In this document: positions 14,486 to 28,082 of the stretch, in pieces
Layout: every line of letters begins with the position of its first letter
Position numbering within the stretch: position 1 is the stretch's first letter
Assembly (NCBI GenBank): GCA_020055645.1
Contig: JAECZT010000008.1
Location: 310,001 to 374,000, forward strand
Length of the DNA stretch: 64,000 bases
Reading direction: 5' to 3'
DNA from: Tomocerus qinae
Lineage: Eukaryota > Arthropoda > Collembola > Entomobryomorpha > Tomoceridae
The notes under the pieces: model-generated
What the model saw: only the letters and a program-made list of their open reading frames with translations
The model's database searches: none
What the model was told of the DNA's origin: nothing
Translations under genes and position numbers: made by a program

Positions 14486-15190
14486 CTTGTACGAGCCAAA
14501 AAGCTTAAAAAATAATTTTCAAGAGTTAAAATTCATGATTTAATACTTGTACGAGCCAAAAAGCTTAAAAATAACATTCAACAGTTTTAATTATTTTTTA
14601 AACTTGTACGAGCCAAAAAGCTTAAAAAATAATTTTCAAGAGTTAAAATTCATGATTTAATACTTGTACGAGCCAAAAAGCTTGAAAATAACATTCAACA
14701 GTTTTAATTATTTTTTAAACTTGTACGAGCCAAAAAGCTTAAAAAATAATTTTCAAGAGTTAAAATTCATGATTTAATACTTGTACGGGCCAAAAAGCTT
14801 AAAAAATAATTTTCAAGAGTTGAAATTCATGATTTAATACTTGTACGTGAAAAAAAGCTTGAAAATAACATTCAACAGTTTTAATTATTTTTTAAACTTG
14901 TACGAGCCAAAAAGCTTAAAAAATAATTTTCAAGAGTTGAAATTCATGATTTAATACTTGTACGAGCCAAAAAGCTTAAAAATAACATTCAACAGTTTTA
15001 ATTATTTTTTAAACTTGTACGAGCCAAAAAGCTTAAAAAATAATTTTCAAGAGTTAAAATTCATGATTTAATACTTGTACGAGCCAAAAAGCTTAAAAAT
15101 AACATTCAACAGTTTAAATTATTTTTTAAACTTCTACGAGCCAAAAAGCTTAAAAAATAATTTTCAAGAGTTAAAATTGATGATTTAATA

Positions 15191-15535
15191 CTTGTACGAG
15201 ACGTAAAAGTTTAAAAAATGATATTCAAGACTTGAAATTTAAAAATTCATAATTTAACACTTGTACGAGGCGTAAAAGTTTAAAAAATGATATTCAAGAC
15301 TTGAAATTTAAAAATTCATTATTTAACACTTGTACGAGGCGTAAAAGTTTAAAAAATGATATTCAAGACTTGAAATTTAAAAACTCATTATTTAACACTT
15401 GTACGAGGCGTAAAAGTTGAAAAAATGATATTCAACACTTGAAATTTAAAAATTCATTATTTAACACTTGTACGAGGCGTAAAAGTTTAAAAAATGATAT
15501 TCAACACTTGAAATGCTGTAATTCATAATTTAACA
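15191..15535 (+). repeat. C cassette 5, complete
   Basis: Five C monomers, 345 bp, with GCGTAAAAG in C2 as in the cassette 1050 bp upstream. It is preceded by AAACTTCTACGAGCC and AAATTGATGATTT monomers. Confidence 0.93.
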
Positions 15536-16124
15536 CTTGTACGAGCCAAAAAGCTTAAAAAATAATTTTCAAGAGTTAAAATTCATGATTTAATACTTGT
15601 ACGAGCCAAAAAGCTTAAAAATAACATTCAACAGTTTTAATTATTTTTTAAACTTGTACGAGCCAAAAAGCTTAAAAAATAATTTTCAAGAGTTAAAATT
15701 CATGATTTAATACTTGTACGAGCCAAAAAGCTTAAAAATAACATTCAACAGTTTTAATTATTTTTTAAACTTGTACGAGCCAAAAAGATTAAAAAAAAAA
15801 TTCTTAAGAGTTAAAATTCATGATTTAATACTTGTGAGAGCCAAAAAGCTTAAAAATAACATTCAACAGTTTTAATTGATTTTTAAACTTGTACGAGCAA
15901 AAAAGTTTAAAAATTAATTTTCAAGAGTTGAAATTCATGATTTATTACTTGTACGTGAAAAAAAGCTTGAAAATAACATTCAACAGTTTTAATTATTTTT
16001 TAAACTTGTGCGAGCCAAAAAGCTTAAAAAATAATTTTCAAGAGTTAAAATTGATAATTTAATATTTGTTCGCGCCAAAAAGCTTTCAAAATAATTTTCA
16101 AGAGTTGAAATTCATGATTTAATA

Positions 16125-16262
16125 CTTGTACGAGGCGTAAAAGTTGAAAAAATGATATTCAACACTTGAAAGTTAAAAATTCATTATTTAACACTTGTAC
16201 GAGGCGTAAAAGTTTAAAAAATGATATTCAACACTTGAAATGCTGTTATTCATAATTTAAAC
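16125..16262 (+). repeat. Two-monomer C block, copy of the block at 6665
   Basis: Same private variants as at 6665 (GAAAGTTAAAAATTC, TGCTGTTATTC) and the same upstream monomers (TTTGTTCGCGCCAAAAAGCT, GATTTATTACTTG). The offset between the two is 9460 bp. The following monomer begins AAACTTTGTACG, a local change. Confidence 0.88.
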
Positions 16263-17204
16263 TTTGTACGAGCCAAAAAGCTTAAAAAATAATTTTCAAG
16301 AGTTGAAATTCATGATTTAATACTTGTACGTGAAAAAAAGCTTGAAAATAACATTCAACAGTTTTAATTATTTTTTAAACTTGTACGAGCCAAAAAGCTT
16401 AAAAAATAATTTTCAAGAGTTAAAATTCATGATTTAATACTTGTACGAGCCAAAAAGCTTAAAAATAACATTCAACAGTTTTAATTATTTTTTAAACTTG
16501 TACGAGCCAAAAAGCTTAAAAAATAATTTTCAAGAGTTGAAATTCATGATTTAATACTTGTACGGGCCAAAAAGCTTGAAAATATCATTCAACAGTTTTA
16601 ATTATTTTTTAAACTTGTACGAGCCAAAAAGCTTAAAAAATAATTTTCAAGAGTTGAAATTCATGATTTAATACTTGTGCGAGCCAAAAAGCTTAAAAAA
16701 TAATTTTCAAGAGTTAAAATTCATGATTTAATACTTGTACGGGCCAAAAAGCTTAAAAAATAATTTTCAAGAGTTGAAATTCATGATTTAATACTTGTAC
16801 GTGAAAAAAAGCTTGAAAATAACATTCAACAGTTTTAATTATTTTTTAAACTTGTACGAGCCAAAAAGCTTAAAAAATAATTTTCAAGAGTTGAAATTCA
16901 TGATTTAATACTTGTACGAGCCAAAAAGCTTAAAAATAACATTCAACAGTTTTAATTATTTTTTAAACTTGTACCAGCCAAAAAGCTTAAAAAATAATTT
17001 TCAAGAGTTAAAATTCATGATTTAATACTTGTACGAGCCAAAAAGCTTAAAAATAACATTCAACAGTTTAAATTATTTTTTAAACTTCTAAGAGCCAAAA
17101 AGCTTAAAAAATAATTTTCAAGAGTTAAAATTGATGATTTAATACTTGTACGGGACAAAAAGCTTACAAAATAATTTTCAAGAGTTGAAATTCATAATTT
17201 AACA

Positions 17205-17548
17205 CTTGTACGAGACGTAAAAGTTTAAAAAATGATATTCAAGACTTGAAATTTAAAAATTCATAATTTAACACTTGTACGAGGCGTAAATGTTTAAAAA
17301 ATGATATTCAAGACTTGAAATTTAAAAATTCATTATTTAACACTTGTACGAGGCGTAAAAGTTTAAAAAATGATTTTCAAGACTTGAAATTTAAAACTCA
17401 TTATTTAACACTTGTACGAGGCGTAAAAGTTGAAAAAATGATATTCAACACTTGAAATTTAAAAATTCATTATTTAACACTTGTACGAGGCGTAAAAGTT
17501 TAAAAAATGATATTCAACACTTGAAATGCTGTAATTCATAATTTAACA
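17205..17548 (+). repeat. C cassette 6, complete (344 bp)
   Basis: Five C monomers with order C1 to C5. C3 carries ATGATTTTCAAGAC and the 1-bp shorter ATTTAAAACTCATT, matching the blocks at 9387 and 10251. Confidence 0.92.
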
Positions 17549-20022
17549 CTTGTACGAGCCAAAAAGCTTAAAAAATAATTTTCAAGAGTTAAAATTCATG
17601 ATTTAATACTTGTACGAGCCAAAAAGCTTAAAAATAACATTCAACAGTTTTAATTATTTTTTAAACATGTACGAGCCAAAAAGATTAAAAAATAATTTTC
17701 AAGAGTTGAAATTCATGATTTAATACTTGTACGGGCCAAAAAGCTTGAAAATATCATTCAACAGTTTTAATTATTTTTTAAACTTGTACGAGCCAAAAAG
17801 CTTAAAAAATAATTTTCAAGAGTTGAAATTCATGATTTAATACTTGTACGAGCCAAAAAGCTTAAAAAATAATTTTCAAGAGTTGAAATTCATGATTTAA
17901 TACTTGTACGTGAAAAAAAGCTTGAAAATAACATTCAACAGTTTTAATTATTTTTTAAACTTGTACGAGCCAAAAAGCTTAAAAAATAATTTTCAAGAGT
18001 TAAAATTCATGATTTAATACTTGTACGAGCCAAAAAGCTTAAAAAATAATTTTCAAGAGTTGAAATTCATGATTTAATACTTGTACGGGCCAAAAAGCTT
18101 GAAAATATCATTCAACAGTTTTAATTATTTTTTAAACTTGTACGAGCCAAAAAGCTTAAAAAATAATTTTCAAGAGTTGAAATTCATGATTTAATACTTG
18201 TACGAGCCAAAAAGCTTGAAAATAACATTCAACAGTTTTAATTATTTTTTAAACTTGTACGAGCCAAAAAGCTTAAAAAATAATTTTCAAGAGTTAAAAT
18301 TCATGATTTAATACTTGTACGAGCCAAAAAGCTTAAAAATAACATTCAACAGTTTTAATTATTTTTTAAACTTGTACGAGCCAAAAAGATTAAAAAATAA
18401 TTTTCAAGAGTTGAAATTCATGATTTAATACTTGTACGGGCCAAAAAGCTTGAAAATATCATTCAACAGTTTTAATTATTTTTTAAACTTGTACGAGCCA
18501 AAAAGCTTAAAAAATAATTTTCAAGAGTTGAAATTCATGATTTAATACTTGTGCGAGCCAAAAAGCTTAAAAAATAATTTTCAACAGTTAAAATTCATGA
18601 TTTAATACTTGTACGAGCCAAAAAGCTTAAAAAATAATTTTCAAGAGTTGAAATTCATGATTTAATACTTGTACGTGGAAAAAAGCTTAAAAATAACATT
18701 CAACAGTTTTAATTATTTTTTAAACTTGTACGAGCCAAAAAGCTTAAAAAATAATTTTCAAGAGTTGAAATTCATGATTTAATACTTGTACGAGCCAAAA
18801 AGCTTAAAAATAACATTCAACAGTTTTAATTATTTTTTAAACTTGTGCCAGCCAAAAAGCTTAAAAAATAATTTTCAAGAGTTAAAATTCATGATTTAAT
18901 ACTTGTACGAGCCAAAAAGCTTAAAAAATATTTTCAAGAGTTAAAATTCATGATTTAAACTTGTACGAGCAAAAAAGTTTAAAAAATAATTTTCAAGAGT
19001 TAAAATTCATGATTTAATACTTGTACGAGCCAAAAAGCTTAAAAATAACATTCAACAGTTTTAATTATTTTTTAAACTTGTACGAGCCAAAAAGCTTAAA
19101 AAATGATATTCAAGACTTGAAATTTAAAAACTCATTATTTAACACTTGTACGAGCCAAAAAGCTTAAAAAATAATTTTCAAGAGTTAAAATTCATGATTT
19201 AATACTTGTACGAGCCAAAAAGCTTAAAAATAACATTCAACAGTTTTAATTATTTTTTAAACTTGTACGAGCCAAAAAGATTAAAAAATAATTCTCAAGA
19301 GTTAATTTTATGATTTAATACTTGTACGAGCCAAAAAGCTTGAAAATAACATTCAACAGTTTTAATTATTTTTTAAACTTGTACGAGCCAAAAAGCTTAA
19401 AAAATAATTTTCAAGAGTTGAAATTCATGATTTAATACTTGTGCGAGCCAAAAAGCTTAAAAATAACATTCAACAGTTTTAATTATTTTTTAAACTTGTA
19501 CGAGCCAAAAAGCTTAAAAAATAATTTTCGAGAGTTGAATGTCATGATTTAATACTTGTACGAGCCAAAAAGCTTGAAAATAACATTCAACAGTTTTAAT
19601 TATTTTTTAAACTTGTACGAGCCAAAAAGCTTAAAAATAACATTGAACAGTTTTAATTATTTTTTAAACTTGTACGAGCCAAAAAGCTTAAAAAATAATT
19701 TTCAAGAGTTGAAATTCATGATTTAATACTTGTACGAGCCAAAAAGCTTAAAAATAACATTCAACAGTTTTAATTATTTTTTAAACTTGTACGAGCCAAA
19801 AAGCTTAAAAAATAATTTTCAAGAGTTGAAATTTATGATTTAATACTTGTACGAGCCAAAAAGCTTAAAAATAACATTCAACAGTTTTAATTATTTTTTA
19901 AACTTCTAAGAGCCAAAAAGCTTAAAAAATAATTTTCAAGAGTTAAAATTGATGATTTAATACTTGTACGAGCCAAAAAGCTTAAAAAATAATTTTCAAG
20001 AGTTGAAATTCATAATTTAACA

Positions 20023-20367
20023 CTTGTACGAGACGTAAAAGTTTAAAAAATGATATTCAAGACTTGAAATTTAAAAATTCATAATTTAACACTTGTACGA
20101 GGCGTAAATGTTTAAAAAATGATATTCAAGACTTGAAATTTAAAAATTCATTATTTAACACTTGTACGAGGCGTAAAAGTTTAAAAAATGATATTCAAGA
20201 CTTGAAATTTAAAAACTCATTATTTAACACTTGTACGAGGCGTAAAAGTTGAAAAAATGATATTCAACACTTGAAATTTAAAAATTCATTATTTAACACT
20301 TGTACGAGGCGTAAAAGTTTAAAAAATGATATTCAACACTTGAAATGCTGTAATTCATAATTTAACA
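20023..20367 (+). repeat. C cassette 7, complete
   Basis: Five C monomers, 345 bp, canonical order with GCGTAAATG in C2. It is preceded by AAACTTCTAAGAGCC and AAATTGATGATTT monomers. Confidence 0.93.
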
Positions 20368-21132
20368 CTTGTACGAGCCAAAAAGCTTAAAAAATAATTT
20401 TCAAGAGTTAAAATTCATGATTTAATACTTGTACGAGCCAAAAAGCTTAAAAATAACATTCAACAGTTTTAATTATTTTTTAAACTTGTACGAGCCAAAA
20501 AGATTAAAAAATAATTTTCAAGAGTTGAAATTCATGATTTAATACTTGTACGGGCCAAAAAGCTTGAAAATATCATTCAACAGTTTTAATTATTTTTTAA
20601 ACTTGTACGAGCCAAAAAGCTTAAAAAATAATTTTCAAGAGTTAAAATTCATGATTTAATACTTGTACGAGCCAAAAAGCTTAAAAAATAATTTTCAAGA
20701 GTTGAAATTCATGATTTAATACTTGTACGTGAAAAAAAGCTTGAAAATAACATTCAACAGTTTTAATTATTTTTTAAACTTGTACGAGCCAAAAAGCTTA
20801 AAAAATAATTTTCAAGAGTTGAAATTCATGATTTAATACTTGTACGAGCCAAAAAGCTTAAAAATAACATTCAACAGTTTTAATTATTTTTTAAACTTGT
20901 ACCAGCCAAAAAGCTTAAAAAATAATTTTCAAGAGTTAAAATTCATGATTTAATACTTGTACGAGCCAAAAAGCTTAAAAATAACATTCAACAGTTTAAA
21001 TTATTTTTTAAACTTCTACGAGCCAAAAAGCTTAAAAAATAATTTTCAAGAGTTAAAATTGATGATTTAATACTTGTACGGGACAAAAAGCTTACAAAAT
21101 AATTTTCAAGAGTTGAAATTCATAATTTAACA

Positions 21133-21477
21133 CTTGTACGAGACGTAAAAGTTTAAAAAATGATATTCAAGACTTGAAATTTAAAAATTCATAATTTAAC
21201 ACTTGTACGAGGCGTAAATGTTTAAAAAATGATATTCAAGACTTGAAATTTAAAAATTCATTATTTAACACTTGTACGAGGCGTAAAAGTTTAAAAAATG
21301 ATATTCAAGACTTGAAATTTAAAAACTCATTATTTAACACTTGTACGAGGCGTAAAAGTTGAAAAAATGATATTCAACACTTGAAATTTAAAAATTCATT
21401 ATTTAACACTTGTACGAGGCGTAAAAGTTTAAAAAATGATATTCAACACTTGAAATGCTGTAATTCATAATTTAACA
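21133..21477 (+). repeat. C cassette 8, complete
   Basis: Five C monomers, 345 bp, canonical order, 1110 bp after the previous cassette. The upstream monomer has GGGACAAAAAGCTTACAAAA, as at 2400, 17155, 23905 and 33200. Confidence 0.93.
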
Positions 21478-22712
21478 CTTGTACGAGCCAAAAAGCTTAA
21501 AAAATAATTTTCAAGAGTTAAAATTCATGATTTAATACTTGTACGAGCCAAAAAGCTTAAAAATAACATTCAACAGTTTTAATTATTTTTTAAACTTGTA
21601 CGAGCCAAAAAGATTAAAAAATAATTCTCAAGAGTTGAAATTCATGATTTAATACTTGTACGGGCCAAAAAGCTTGAAAATATCATTCAACAGTTTTAAT
21701 TATTTTTTAAACTTGTACGAGCCAAAAAGCTTAAAAAATAATTTTCAAGAGTTGAAATTCATGATTTAATACTTGTACGAGCCAAAAAGTTTAAAAAATA
21801 ATTTTCAAGAGTTGAAATTCATGATTTAATGCTTGTACGAGAAAAAAAGCTTGAAAATAACATTCAACAGTTTTAATTATTTTTTAAACTTGTACGAGCC
21901 AAAAAGTTTAAAAAATAATTTTCAAGAGTTGAAATTCATGATTTAATACTTGTACGAGCCAAAAAGCTTAAAAAATAATTTTCAAGAGTTGAAATTCATG
22001 ATTTAATACTTGTACGAGCCAAAAAGCTTAAAAATAACATTCAACAGTTTTAATTATTTTTTAAACTTGTACGAGCCAAAAAGCTTAAAAAATAATTTTC
22101 AAGAGTTGAAATTCATGATTTAATACTTGTACGAGCCAAAAAGCTTGAAAATAACATTCAACAGTTTTAATTATTTTTTAAACTTGTACGAGCCAAAAAG
22201 CTTAAAAAATAATTTTCAAGAGTTAAAATTCATGATTTAATACTTGTACGAGCCAAAAAGCTTAAAAATAACATTCAACAGTTTTAATTATTTTTTAAAC
22301 TTGTACGAGCCAAAAAGCTTAAAAAATAATTTTCAAGAGTTAAAATTCATGATTTAATACTTGTACGAGCCAAAAAGCTTGAAAATAACATTCAACAGTT
22401 TTAATTATTTTTTAAACTTGTACGAGCCAAAAAGCTTAAAAAATAATTTTCAAGAGTTGAAATTCATGATTTAATACTTGTGCGAGCCAAAAAGCTTAAA
22501 AATTATTTTCAAGAGTTAAAATTCATGATTTAATACTTGTACGGGCCAAAAAGCTTAAAAAATAATTTTCAAGAGTTGAAATTCATGATTTAATACTTGT
22601 ACGTGAAAAAAAGCTTGAAAATAACATTCAACAGTTTTAATTATTTTTTAAACTTGTGCCAGCCAAAAAGCTTAAAAAATAATTTTCAAGAGTTAAAATT
22701 CATGATTTAATA

Positions 22713-22781
22713 CTTGTACGAGACGTAAAAGTTTAAAAAATGATATTCAAGACTTGAAATTTAAAAATTCATTATTTAACA
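22713..22781 (+). repeat. Single C monomer
   Basis: One 69-bp C1-like monomer (GAGACGTAAAAG) inserted between A/B monomers. A hybrid B/C5 piece with GCTGTAATTC follows near 23050. Confidence 0.88.
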
Positions 22782-23960
22782 CTTGTACGAGCCAAAAAGC
22801 TTAAAAAATAATTTTCAAGAGTTAAAATTCATGATTTAATACTTGTACGAGCCAAAAAGCTTAAAAACAACATTCAACAGTTTTAATTATTTTTTAAACA
22901 TGTACGAGCCAAAAAGCTTAAAAAATAATTTTCAAGAGTTAAAATTCATGATTTAATACTTGTACGAGCCAAAAAGCTTAAAAATAACATTCAACAGTTT
23001 TAATTATTTTTTAATACTTGTACGAGCCAAAAAGCTTAAAAATAACATTCAACACTTGAAATGCTGTAATTCATAATTTAACACTTGTACGAGCCAAAAA
23101 GCTTAAAAAATAATTTTCAAGAGTTAAAATTCATGATTTAATACTTGTACGAGCCAAAAAGCTTAAAAATAACATTCAACAGTTTTAATTATTTTTTAAA
23201 CTTGTACGAGCCAAAAAGATTAAAAAATAATTCTCAAGAGTTAATTTTATGATTTAATACTTGTACGAGCCAAAAAGCTTGAAAATAACATTCAACAGTT
23301 TTAATTATTTTTTAAACTTGTACGAGCCAAAAAGCTTAAAAAATAATTTTCAAGAGTTGAAATTCATGATTTAATACTTGTACGAGCCAAAAAGCTTAAA
23401 AATAACATTCAACAGTTTTAATTATTTTTTAAACTTGTACGAGCCAAAAAGATTAAAAAATAATTCTCAAGAGTTAATTTTATGATTTAATACTTGTACG
23501 AGCCAAAAAGCTTGAAAATAACATTCAACAGTTTTAATTATTTTTTAAACTTGTACGAGCCAAAAAGCTTAAAAATAACATTGAACAGTTTTAATTATTT
23601 TTTAAACTTGTACGAGCCAAAAAGCTTAAAAAATAATTTTCAAGAGTTGAAATTCATGATTTAATACTTGTACGAGCCAAAAAGCTTAAAAATAACATTC
23701 AACAGTTTTAATTATTTTTTAAACTTGTACGAGCCAAAAAGCTTAAAAAATAATTTTCAAGAGTTAAAATTCATGATTTAATACTTGTACGAGCCAAAAA
23801 GCTTAAAAATAACATTCAACAGTTTTAATTATTTTTTAAACTTGTACGAGCCAAAAAGCTTAAAAAATAATTTTCAAGAGTTAAAATTGATGATTTAATA
23901 CTTGTACGGGACAAAAAGCTTACAAAATAATTTTCAAGAGTTGAAATTCATAATTTAACA

Positions 23961-24305
23961 CTTGTACGAGACGTAAAAGTTTAAAAAATGATATTCAAGA
24001 CTTGAAATTTAAAAATTCATAATTTAACACTTGTACGAGGCGTAAATGTTTAAAAAATGATATTCAAGACTTGAAATTTAAAAATTCATTATTTAACACT
24101 TGTACGAGGCGTAAAAGTTTAAAAAATGATATTCAAGACTTGAAATTTAAAAACTCATTATTTAACACTTGTACGAGGCGTAAAAGTTTAAAAAATGATA
24201 TTCAACACTTGAAATTTAAAAATTCATTATTTAACACTTGTACGAGGCGTAAAAGTTTAAAAAATGATATTCAACACTTGAAATGCTGTAATTCATAATT
24301 TAACA
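23961..24305 (+). repeat. C cassette 9, complete; source of a spurious 75-codon ORF
   Basis: Five C monomers, 345 bp; C4 here has AAAAGTTTAAAAAATG rather than GTTGAAAAAATG. Because 69 bp is 23 codons, one frame stays open over 24071-24298 and would give a 23-residue repeat. The same frame exists in other cassettes and has no support as a gene. Confidence 0.93.
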
Positions 24306-24659
24306 CTTGTACGAGCCAAAAAGCTTAAAAAATAATTTTCAAGAGTTAAAATTCATGATTTAATACTTGTACGAGCCAAAAAGCTTAAAAATAACATTCA
24401 ACAGTTTTAATTATTTTTTAAACTTGTACGAGCCAAAAAGCTTAAAAAATAATTTTCAAGAGTTAAAATTCATGATTTAATACTTGTACGAGCCAAAAAG
24501 CTTGAAAATAACATTCAACAGTTTTAATTATTTTTTAAACTTGTACGAGCCAAAAAGATTAAAAAATAATTCTCAAGAGTTAAAATTCATGATTTAATAC
24601 TTGTACGAGCCAAAAAGCTTAAAAAATAATTTTCAAGAGTTGAAATTCATAATTTAACA

Positions 24660-24866
24660 CTTGTACGAGACGTAAAAGTTTAAAAATTGATATTCAAGAC
24701 TTGAAATTAAAAAATTCATAATTTAACACTTGTACGAGGCGTAAATGTTTAAAAAATGATATTCAAGACTTGAAATTTAAAAATTCATTATTTAAAACTT
24801 GTACGAGGCGTAAAAGTTTAAAAAATGATATTCAACACTTGAAATGCTGTAATTCATAATTTAACA
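24660..24866 (+). repeat. C cassette, three monomers
   Basis: 207 bp, exactly 3 x 69: C1 (GAGACG, with AAAATTGATATTC), C2 (GCGTAAATG) and a C3/C5 fusion ending GCTGTAATTC. The same three-monomer form recurs at 33253. Confidence 0.9.
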
Positions 24867-26564
24867 CTTGTACGAGCCAAAAAGCTTAAAAAATAATTTT
24901 CAAGAGTTAAAATTCATGATTTAATACTTGTACGAGCCAAAAAGCTTAAAAATAACATTCAACAGTTTTAATTATTTTTTAAACTTGTACGAGCCAAAAA
25001 GCTTAAAAAATAATTTTCAAGAGTTAAAATTCATGATTTAATACTTGTACGAGCCAAAAAGCTTAAAAATAACATTCAACAGTTTTAATTATTTTTTAAA
25101 CTTGTACGAGCCAAAAAGCTTAAAAAATAATTTTCAAGAGTTAAAATTCATGATTTAATACTTGTACGAGCCAAAAAGCTTAAAAATAACATTCAACAGT
25201 TTTAATTGATTTTTAAACTTGTACGAGCAAAAAAGTTTAAAAAATAATTTTCAAGAGTTGAAATTCATGATTTAATACTTGTACGTGAAAAAAAGCTTGA
25301 AAATAACATTCAACAGTTTTAATTATTTTTTAAACTTGTACGAGCCAAAAAGCTTAAAAAATAATTTTCAAGAGTTAAAATTCATGATTTAATACTTGTA
25401 CGAGCCAAAAAGCTTAAAAAATAATTTTCAAGAGTTGAAATTCATGATTTAATACTTGTACGGGCCAAAAAGCTTGAAAATATCATTCAACAGTTTTAAT
25501 TATTTTTTAAACTTGTACGAGCCAAAAAGCTTAAAAAATAATTTTCAAGAGTTAAAATTCATGATTTAATACTTGTACGAGCCAAAAAGCTTAAAAAATA
25601 ATTTTCAAGAGTTGAAATTCATGATTTAATACTTGTACGAGCCAAAAAGCTTAAAAAATAATTTTCAAGAGTTGAAATTCATGATTTAATACTTGTACGT
25701 GAAAAAAAGCTTGAAAATAACATTCAACAGTTTTAATTATTTTTTAAACTTGTACGAGCCAAAAAGCTTAAAAAATAATTTTCAAGAGTTAAAATTCATG
25801 ATTTAATACTTGTACGAGCCAAAAAGCTTAAAAATAACATTCAACAGTTTTAATTATTTTTTAAACTTGTACGAGCCAAAAAGCTTAAAAAATAATTTTC
25901 AAGAGTTAAAATTCATGATTTAATACTTGTACGAGCCAAAAAGCTTAAAAAATAATTTTCAAGAGTTAAAATTCATGATTTAATACTTGTACGAGCCAAA
26001 AAGCTTAAAAAATAATTTTCAACAGTTGAAATTCATGATTTAATACTTGTACGAGCCAAAAAGCTTAAAAAATAATTTTCAAGAGTTGAAATTCATGATT
26101 TAATACTTGTACGTGAAAAAAAGCTTGAAAATAACATTCAACAGTTTTAATTATTTTGTAAACTTGTACGAGCCAAAAAGCTTAAAAAATAATTTTCAAG
26201 AGTTGAAATTCATGATTTAATACTTGTACGAGCCAAAAAGCTTAAAAATAACATTCAACAGTTTTAATTATTTTTTAAACTTGTACGAGCCAAAAAGCTT
26301 AAAAAATAATTTTCAAGAGTTAAAATTCATGATTTAATACTTGTACGAGCCAAAAAGCTTAAAAATAACATTCAACAGTTTTAATTATTTTTTAAACTTG
26401 TACGAGCCAAAAAGCTTAAAAAATAATTTTCAAGAGTTAAAATTCATGATTTAAAACTTGTACGGGCCAAAAAGCTTACAAAATAATGTTGAAGAGTTGA
26501 AATTCATGATTTAATACTTGTACGGGTCAAAAAGCTTAAAAAATAATTTTCCAGTGTTAAAATT

Positions 26565-26965
26565 CATGATTTAATACTTGTACGGGCCAAAAACCTTACA
26601 GAATATATTTCAAGAGTTAAAATTCATGTTTTAATACTTGTACGAGCCAAAAAGTTTAAAAAATAATTTTCAAGAGTTGAAATTCATGATTTAATACTTG
26701 TAAGAGCAAAAAAGTTTAAGAAATAATTTTCAAGAGTTGAAATTCATGATTTAATACTTGTACGCGCCAAAATACTTACAGAATACATTTCAAGAGTTAA
26801 AATTCATAATTTAATACTTGTACGAGCCAAAAAGCTTAAAAATAACATTCAACAGTTTTAATTGATTTTTAAACTTGTACGACCAAAAAAGTTTAAAAAA
26901 TAATTTTCAAGAGTTGAAATTCATGATTTAATGCTTGTACGAGAAAAAAAGCTTGAAAATAACAT
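26565..26965 (+). repeat. Diverged A/B block, copy 1 of a pair 8.6 kb apart
   Basis: A run of unusual monomers: AACCTTACAGAATATATTTC, TGTAAGAGCAAAAAAG, CGCGCCAAAATACTTACAG, a B monomer with TTTAATTGATTTTTAAAC, and GTACGACCAAAAAAG. The same series in the same order is found at 35157-35557, offset 8592 bp, with very few differences by eye. Confidence 0.88.
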
Positions 26966-27806
26966 TCAACAGTTTTAATTATTTTTTAAACTTGTACGAG
27001 CCAAAAAGATTAAAAAATAATTCTCAAGAGTTAATTTTATGATTTAATACTTGTACGAGCCAAAAAGCTTGAAAATAACATTCAACAGTTTTAATTATTT
27101 TTTAAACTTGTACGAGCCAAAAAGATTAAAAAATAATTCTCAAGAGTTAATTTTATGATTTAATACTTGTACGAGCCAAAAAGCTTGAAAATAACATTCA
27201 ACAGTTTTAATTATTTTTTAAACTTGTACGAGCCAAAAAGCTTAAAAAATAATTTTCAAGAGTTAAAATTCATGATTTAATACTTGTACGAGCCAAAAAG
27301 CTTAAAAATAACATTCAACAGTTTTAATTGATTTTTAAACTTGTACGAGCAAAAAAGTTTAAAAAATAATTTTCAAGAGTTCAATTTCATGATTTAATAC
27401 TTCAACGAGCCAAAAAGCTTAAAAATAAAATTCAACACTTTTAATTATTTTTTAATTTTGTACGAGCCAAAAAGCTTAAAAATAACATTCAACACTTTTA
27501 ATTATTTTTTAAACTTGTACGAGCCAAAAAGATTAAAAAATAATTCTCAAGAGTTAATTTTATGATTTAATACTTGTACGAGCCAAAAAGCTTGAAAATA
27601 ACATTCAACAGTTTTAATTATTTTTTAAACTTGTACGAGCCAAAAAGCTTAAAAAATAATTTTCAAGAGTTAAAATTCATGATTTAATACTTGTACGAGC
27701 CAAAAAGCTTAAAAATAACATTCAACAGTTTTAATTATTTTTTAAACTTGTACGAGCCAAAAAGCTTAAAAAACAATTTTCAAGAGTTAAAATTGATGAT
27801 TTAATA

Positions 27807-28082
27807 CTTGTACGAGACGTAAAATTTTAAAAAATGATATTCAAGACTTGAAATTTAAAAATTCATAATTTAACACTTGTACGAGACGTAAAAGTTTAAA
27901 AATTGATATTCAAGACTTGAAATTTAAAAATTCATAATTTAACACTTGTACGAGGCGTTAATGTTTAAAAAATGATATTCAAGACTTGAAATTTAAAAAT
28001 TCATTATTTAAAACTTGTTCGAGGCGTAAAAGTTTAAAAAATGATATTCAACACTTGAAATGCTGTAATTCATAATTTAACA
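27807..28082 (+). repeat. C cassette, four monomers
   Basis: 276 bp, 4 x 69. It has two GAGACG monomers in succession, then GCGTTAATG (altered C2) and a final GCTGTAATTC monomer with CTTGTTCGAGG. The extra C1 suggests a local duplication. Confidence 0.9.

Noticed and set aside
24071..24298. 75-codon ORF with 23-residue repeats.
   Set aside because: It lies wholly within a C cassette and exists because the 69-bp monomer is in frame. No start context or domain, and other cassettes carry the same frame.
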